Assembly: GCA_035380245.1 (NCBI GenBank)
Contig: DAOSXA010000002.1
Span: 1,130,010 to 1,194,009 of the forward strand
Direction: 5' to 3'
Origin: Candidatus Zixiibacteriota bacterium
GTDB lineage: Bacteria; Zixibacteria; MSB-5A5; GN15; FEB-12
DNA: 64,000 bases
A program made the translations under genes and the position numbers. Under the pieces are notes generated by a model that had not been told where the DNA came from, searched no databases, and saw only the letters and a list, made by a program, of their open reading frames with translations. Below, piece after piece: positions 61,721 through 64,000 of the stretch (the stretch's first letter is position 1; every line of letters starts with the position of its first letter).

Positions 61721-61858
61721 ACGAGGAGACCTGCCGGGCCCAAACAGAAACAGAATGACAAGACGGCCTCTTCTGGCTATACTGGAGTTGTAGACCGGTT
61801 AGTGCACTTAACGGTCCAGTACCTGCGGTAGACAATGCCTGAAAGCAAGAGGGAACCA

Positions 61859-63148
61859 ATGCACCTTTCCTTTCTCATGATATTGGTATTCGCTCTCTGG
61901 TTTTTGCCGGTCGTGGCATCCGGAGTTAAGATAGACTCCGACCGAGACGGCGTCGAGGACTCTCTCGACAACTGCCCTGACTATTGGAACCCCGATCAAT
62001 ACGATGCCGACGGCGACGGTATCGGCAACGTCTGCGATGAATGCACCGATCAGGACGGCGATGGTTTCGGAGACCCCGGCTTTCCGAGCAATACCTGCCC
62101 TGAGGACAACTGCCCCGGCTTCTACAATCCGGATCAAACCGACAGCGACGGCGACGGCATCGGCGATCTCTGTGAGGGAATTCTGTGTGGCGACTATGAC
62201 GGCGACGGCGACAACGAAGCTGTGGCCGATCTGGTACGCATGAGCAGATACCTGTTGGGCTACGGGATCTCACCGGCCTGTATGTCCGCGGCCAACTCGG
62301 GAGCGTGCCGCGGAGTCAATTTCCACGATCTCGCTTACACCTGGAGCATGATAGCGGCTCCGATCGTACTCAACTGTGATGGCCCGGAAGACTGCGATTG
62401 CCGGAAAGCCGGAGAGATTCTCCTGGACCATGTCGACGGACTGTATGCAAAGGATACGGTGTTTACGGGGAGCGTGATCAAATTCTATCTGAGGTTCACA
62501 GGCGACAGTGCGATATCGTTCAGCGGTCTGGCCAACGGCTTCCGCGTCTATTCTCCCACCGGCAGCGAGTGGACAGAAACAAGTGTGGAGGAACTGGTTA
62601 ACTTCTGGAGACTGAACGATCCCTGGTGCACTTTCGATTTACTGCAACAGAAACGCCTGATTGGAATGACCGGCTCCGGAGCCGACACGATCGCCATAGC
62701 CTATATCGAATACATGTGCGAAAACAGCCTCCGTGCCGGATTCGATTCAGTGACTCACGCTATCGCTGTCGGTCCGATCCCGCATGAATACTCAGGAGGA
62801 GAAATCTGCCTGGATTCCTGCTGGTATCCTCCCGGCGGGGATTGGCTTTGGGCGGTTGATCCACACTTTTACGGAGAGACTCCTTTCATTCCTTCCTGGG
62901 ATGGACCGCATTGTTTCACGATCTACAACTGTTGCCATATCCGCGGCGACATCAATAATGATACCGCCGGTCCCGACATTGCCGATCTGGTCTGCCTGGT
63001 GTCCTACATGTTCCAGGGAGGTCCCGATTTGCCGTGTCCGGAGGCGGCGGATATCAACGATTCGGGAGGCGGCCCGGATATCGCCGATCTCGTTTACCTG
63101 GTCAGCTTCATGTTCCAGGACGGACCGGCACCAGAGCCTTGCCCCTAG
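61859..63148 (+). CDS. Secreted protein with thrombospondin type 3 repeats and C-terminal dockerin
   Basis: 429 residues from ATG 61859, with AGAGGG five bases upstream; an ATG eight codons earlier is poorer. Signal peptide 'MHLSFLMILVFALWFLPVVA'. Residues ~25-120 are Ca-binding type-3 repeats of the D-x-D-x-DG kind ('DADGDGIGNVCD', 'DSDGDGIGDLCE') with paired Cys. A middle beta-rich domain of ~240 residues is unrecognised. The last ~70 residues hold two dockerin-like Ca loops ('GDINNDTAGPDIADLVCLV' and 'ADINDSGGGPDIADLVYLV'). No cohesin is in the window, so the partner is unknown. Confidence 0.88.
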   Translation: MHLSFLMILVFALWFLPVVASGVKIDSDRDGVEDSLDNCPDYWNPDQYDADGDGIGNVCDECTDQDGDGFGDPGFPSNTCPEDNCPGFYNPDQTDSDGDGIGDLCEGILCGDYDGDGDNEAVADLVRMSRYLLGYGISPACMSAANSGACRGVNFHDLAYTWSMIAAPIVLNCDGPEDCDCRKAGEILLDHVDGLYAKDTVFTGSVIKFYLRFTGDSAISFSGLANGFRVYSPTGSEWTETSVEELVNFWRLNDPWCTFDLLQQKRLIGMTGSGADTIAIAYIEYMCENSLRAGFDSVTHAIAVGPIPHEYSGGEICLDSCWYPPGGDWLWAVDPHFYGETPFIPSWDGPHCFTIYNCCHIRGDINNDTAGPDIADLVCLVSYMFQGGPDLPCPEAADINDSGGGPDIADLVYLVSFMFQDGPAPEPCP

Positions 63149-63235
63149 CTAAGCCGGGGAATCGGTTCCGACACAAGCAGGCAGGCCTCGTTTGGGCGGG
63201 TAACTTCCCACCGAACAGAAACTTACACTTTTCGC

Positions 63236-63263
63236 TTGCCTTGCCGGGCGAAATCGTTATCTT
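63236..63263 (+). promoter_or_regulatory. Possible promoter of rpmA
   Basis: TTGCCT (63236-63241), 16 bp spacer, TATCTT (63258-63263), about 100 bases before the rpmA ATG. Confidence 0.35.
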
Positions 63264-63275
63264 AGGTGGCTGTTG

Positions 63276-63294
63276 TCGCCCCGAATTCGGGCGA
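63276..63294 (+). other. Hairpins in the rpmA leader
   Basis: tcgcccc-gaattc-gggcga, a near-perfect dyad, followed downstream by gcccc-cttag-gggc (63315-63328). They lie at the start and middle of the predicted leader, where ribosomal-protein control elements often sit. No known L27 leader is recognised. Confidence 0.35.
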
Positions 63295-63366
63295 TAATTA
63301 ATATGTTGTTTTGCCCCCTTAGGGGCTTGTTTGGAAAAGAAGATCAGATAACGATAGAGGTTTACG

Positions 63367-63618
63367 ATGGCACACAAAAAGGGTGTCGGCTCTTCCAAAA
63401 ACGGTCGGGATTCGAACGGCCAGCGCCGGGGCACGAAAGTGTTCTCCGGACAGGCAGTACCGGCCGGGTCGATCATCGTGCGCCAGTGCGGCACCAGAAT
63501 CAAACCGGGTCATAACGTCGGTATCGGCAAAGACTGTACCCTGTTTGCGAAGGTGACCGGCGTGGTGAAGTTCGAGCGTGTCGGACGCGACGGGAAACAG
63601 GTTTCCGTTTACGAATAA
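63367..63618 (+). CDS. rpmA: 50S ribosomal protein L27
   Basis: 83 residues, complete. 'MAHKKGVGSSKNGRDSNGQ' at the N terminus (reaches the peptidyl-transferase centre; no Firmicutes-type leader to be removed), then 'FSGQAVPAGSIIVRQCGTR' and 'GHNVGIGKDCTLFA'. In most bacteria it follows rplU (L21); here the dockerin gene lies upstream and no rplU is present. Own terminator. Confidence 0.97.
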   Translation: MAHKKGVGSSKNGRDSNGQRRGTKVFSGQAVPAGSIIVRQCGTRIKPGHNVGIGKDCTLFAKVTGVVKFERVGRDGKQVSVYE

Positions 63619-63655
63619 AACGACCGGCGCGGTTTTATCCGCGATCAAAAAGCAT

Positions 63656-63692
63656 AAACACACTGTCTCTTAAGAGGCAGTGTGTTTTTTTA
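63656..63692 (+). terminator. Terminator after rpmA
   Basis: cacactg-t-ctcttaagag-g-cagtgtg, a long dyad, followed by seven T. It begins 38 bases after the rpmA stop. Confidence 0.88.
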
Positions 63693-63726
63693 TGCGCCGT
63701 TGAACCGAAAAGATGAAAATGGTTTC

Positions 63727-64000
63727 CCGCTTTCGGGGGAAAGACGTTCCCCGGGGTGTGATGCTGCAGGGGCAGACCGGGAGGTCTGCCGCCCACGAAA
63801 TCCAGGACTGGGTGAGCCACCGATGCGCCGCACATCCCACCCGTGGACGGGTGGGCCACCGACCGCCTTTCGCAGGAAAGACGTTTTGCGGGGTGCACTG
63901 CTGCTGGGGCAGACCAGGAGGTCTGCCGCCCACGAAAACCAGGATTGGGTGAGCCACCGATGCGCCGCACATCCCACCCGTGGACGGGTGGGCCACCGAC
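63727..64000. repeat. Modular palindrome array, two ~137 bp units, cut by the window end
   Basis: Each unit has a leader 'ctttcgcaggaaagacg', the ggcagacc-ggga-ggtctgcc or related hairpin, 'ggtgagccaccgatgcgccg', and cccacccgtggacgggtggg. Unit boundaries are at about 63863/63864. The second unit ends exactly at base 64000, so the array may go on. Confidence 0.85.

Noticed and set aside
1..64000. tRNA, rRNA, tmRNA or known riboswitches
   Set aside because: I looked for T-loop and acceptor pairings and for familiar aptamer cores in the gaps and found none convincing; a covariance-model search would settle it.

Overview
This window is one chromosomal stretch of a diderm bacterium with moderately high GC. 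The clues are Lol lipoprotein-sorting genes, a CMP-KDO synthetase homologue, an outer-membrane polysaccharide exporter, apolipoprotein N-acyltransferase, and secreted proteins ending in FlgD-like 'YPNPFNP' sorting/Ig domains. That mix, with a C25 (gingipain-type) peptidase, a dockerin protein and many hairpin-rich intergenic repeats, suggests a lineage around the FCB superphylum, perhaps candidate phylum Zixibacteria. The taxonomic placement is inference; there is no rRNA gene in the window.

Layout. 1-2.2 kb: 3' part of a C25 peptidase gene, closed by a strong terminator. 2.3-4.2 kb: an asparagine-synthase-like protein lacking the glutaminase Cys. 4.2-13.8 kb: a tightly packed minus-strand operon purM-gpmI-lnt-(propeller secreted protein)-(FemAB-like)-(two GT4 glycosyltransferases). 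13.8-15.6 kb: a methyltransferase, three tandem 146-170 bp repeat units and two copies of a 76 bp element. 15.6-25.7 kb: a long minus-strand housekeeping operon ftsE-ftsX-envC-holB-ricT-metG-tatD-rsmA-(PdxJ-like)-rluD. The FtsE and PdxJ homologues in it have lost signature catalytic residues. 25.8-28.6 kb: rho, rsfS, a LytR_C protein and a small secreted protein. 28.9-33.3 kb: nucleotidyltransferase, panD, Nudix, panC and a membrane protein, with interspersed repeats. 33.4-35.5 kb: a small zinc-ribbon membrane protein, an Obg/DRG-like GTPase and an unknown protein.

35.5-51.5 kb is a surface-polysaccharide region: DegT aminotransferase, GT4, MurJ/Wzx-like flippase and UDP-GlcNAc 2-epimerase in one operon; then wza-like, wzz-like, WbpB-like dehydrogenase, WbpD-like acyltransferase and WbpE-like aminotransferase in a second; then two divergent GT-C-like membrane proteins. 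Together these fit synthesis and export of a polymer containing a 2,3-diacetamido uronic acid. 52.2-54.7 kb: pyrG and kdsB. 55.1-61.3 kb: a plus-strand operon lolC/E-lolD-mcsA-mcsB-clpC, which is the protein-arginine-phosphorylation/ClpC degradation system in a diderm setting without ctsR. 61.9-63.6 kb: a thrombospondin-3/dockerin secreted protein and rpmA.

The intergenic spaces hold several repeat families that gene annotation does not explain: (i) modular arrays built from short perfect palindromes (five sites); (ii) a ~115-150 bp MITE-like long hairpin with tgttgaaaaa/tttttcaaca ends (five copies, both orientations, two touching gene 3' ends); (iii) a 76 bp element with conserved ends exactly 67 bp apart, finishing in a perfect DnaA-box-like 9-mer (three copies); (iv) an IS481-like relic whose interior is occupied by family (i). 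No tRNA, rRNA or CRISPR was seen.
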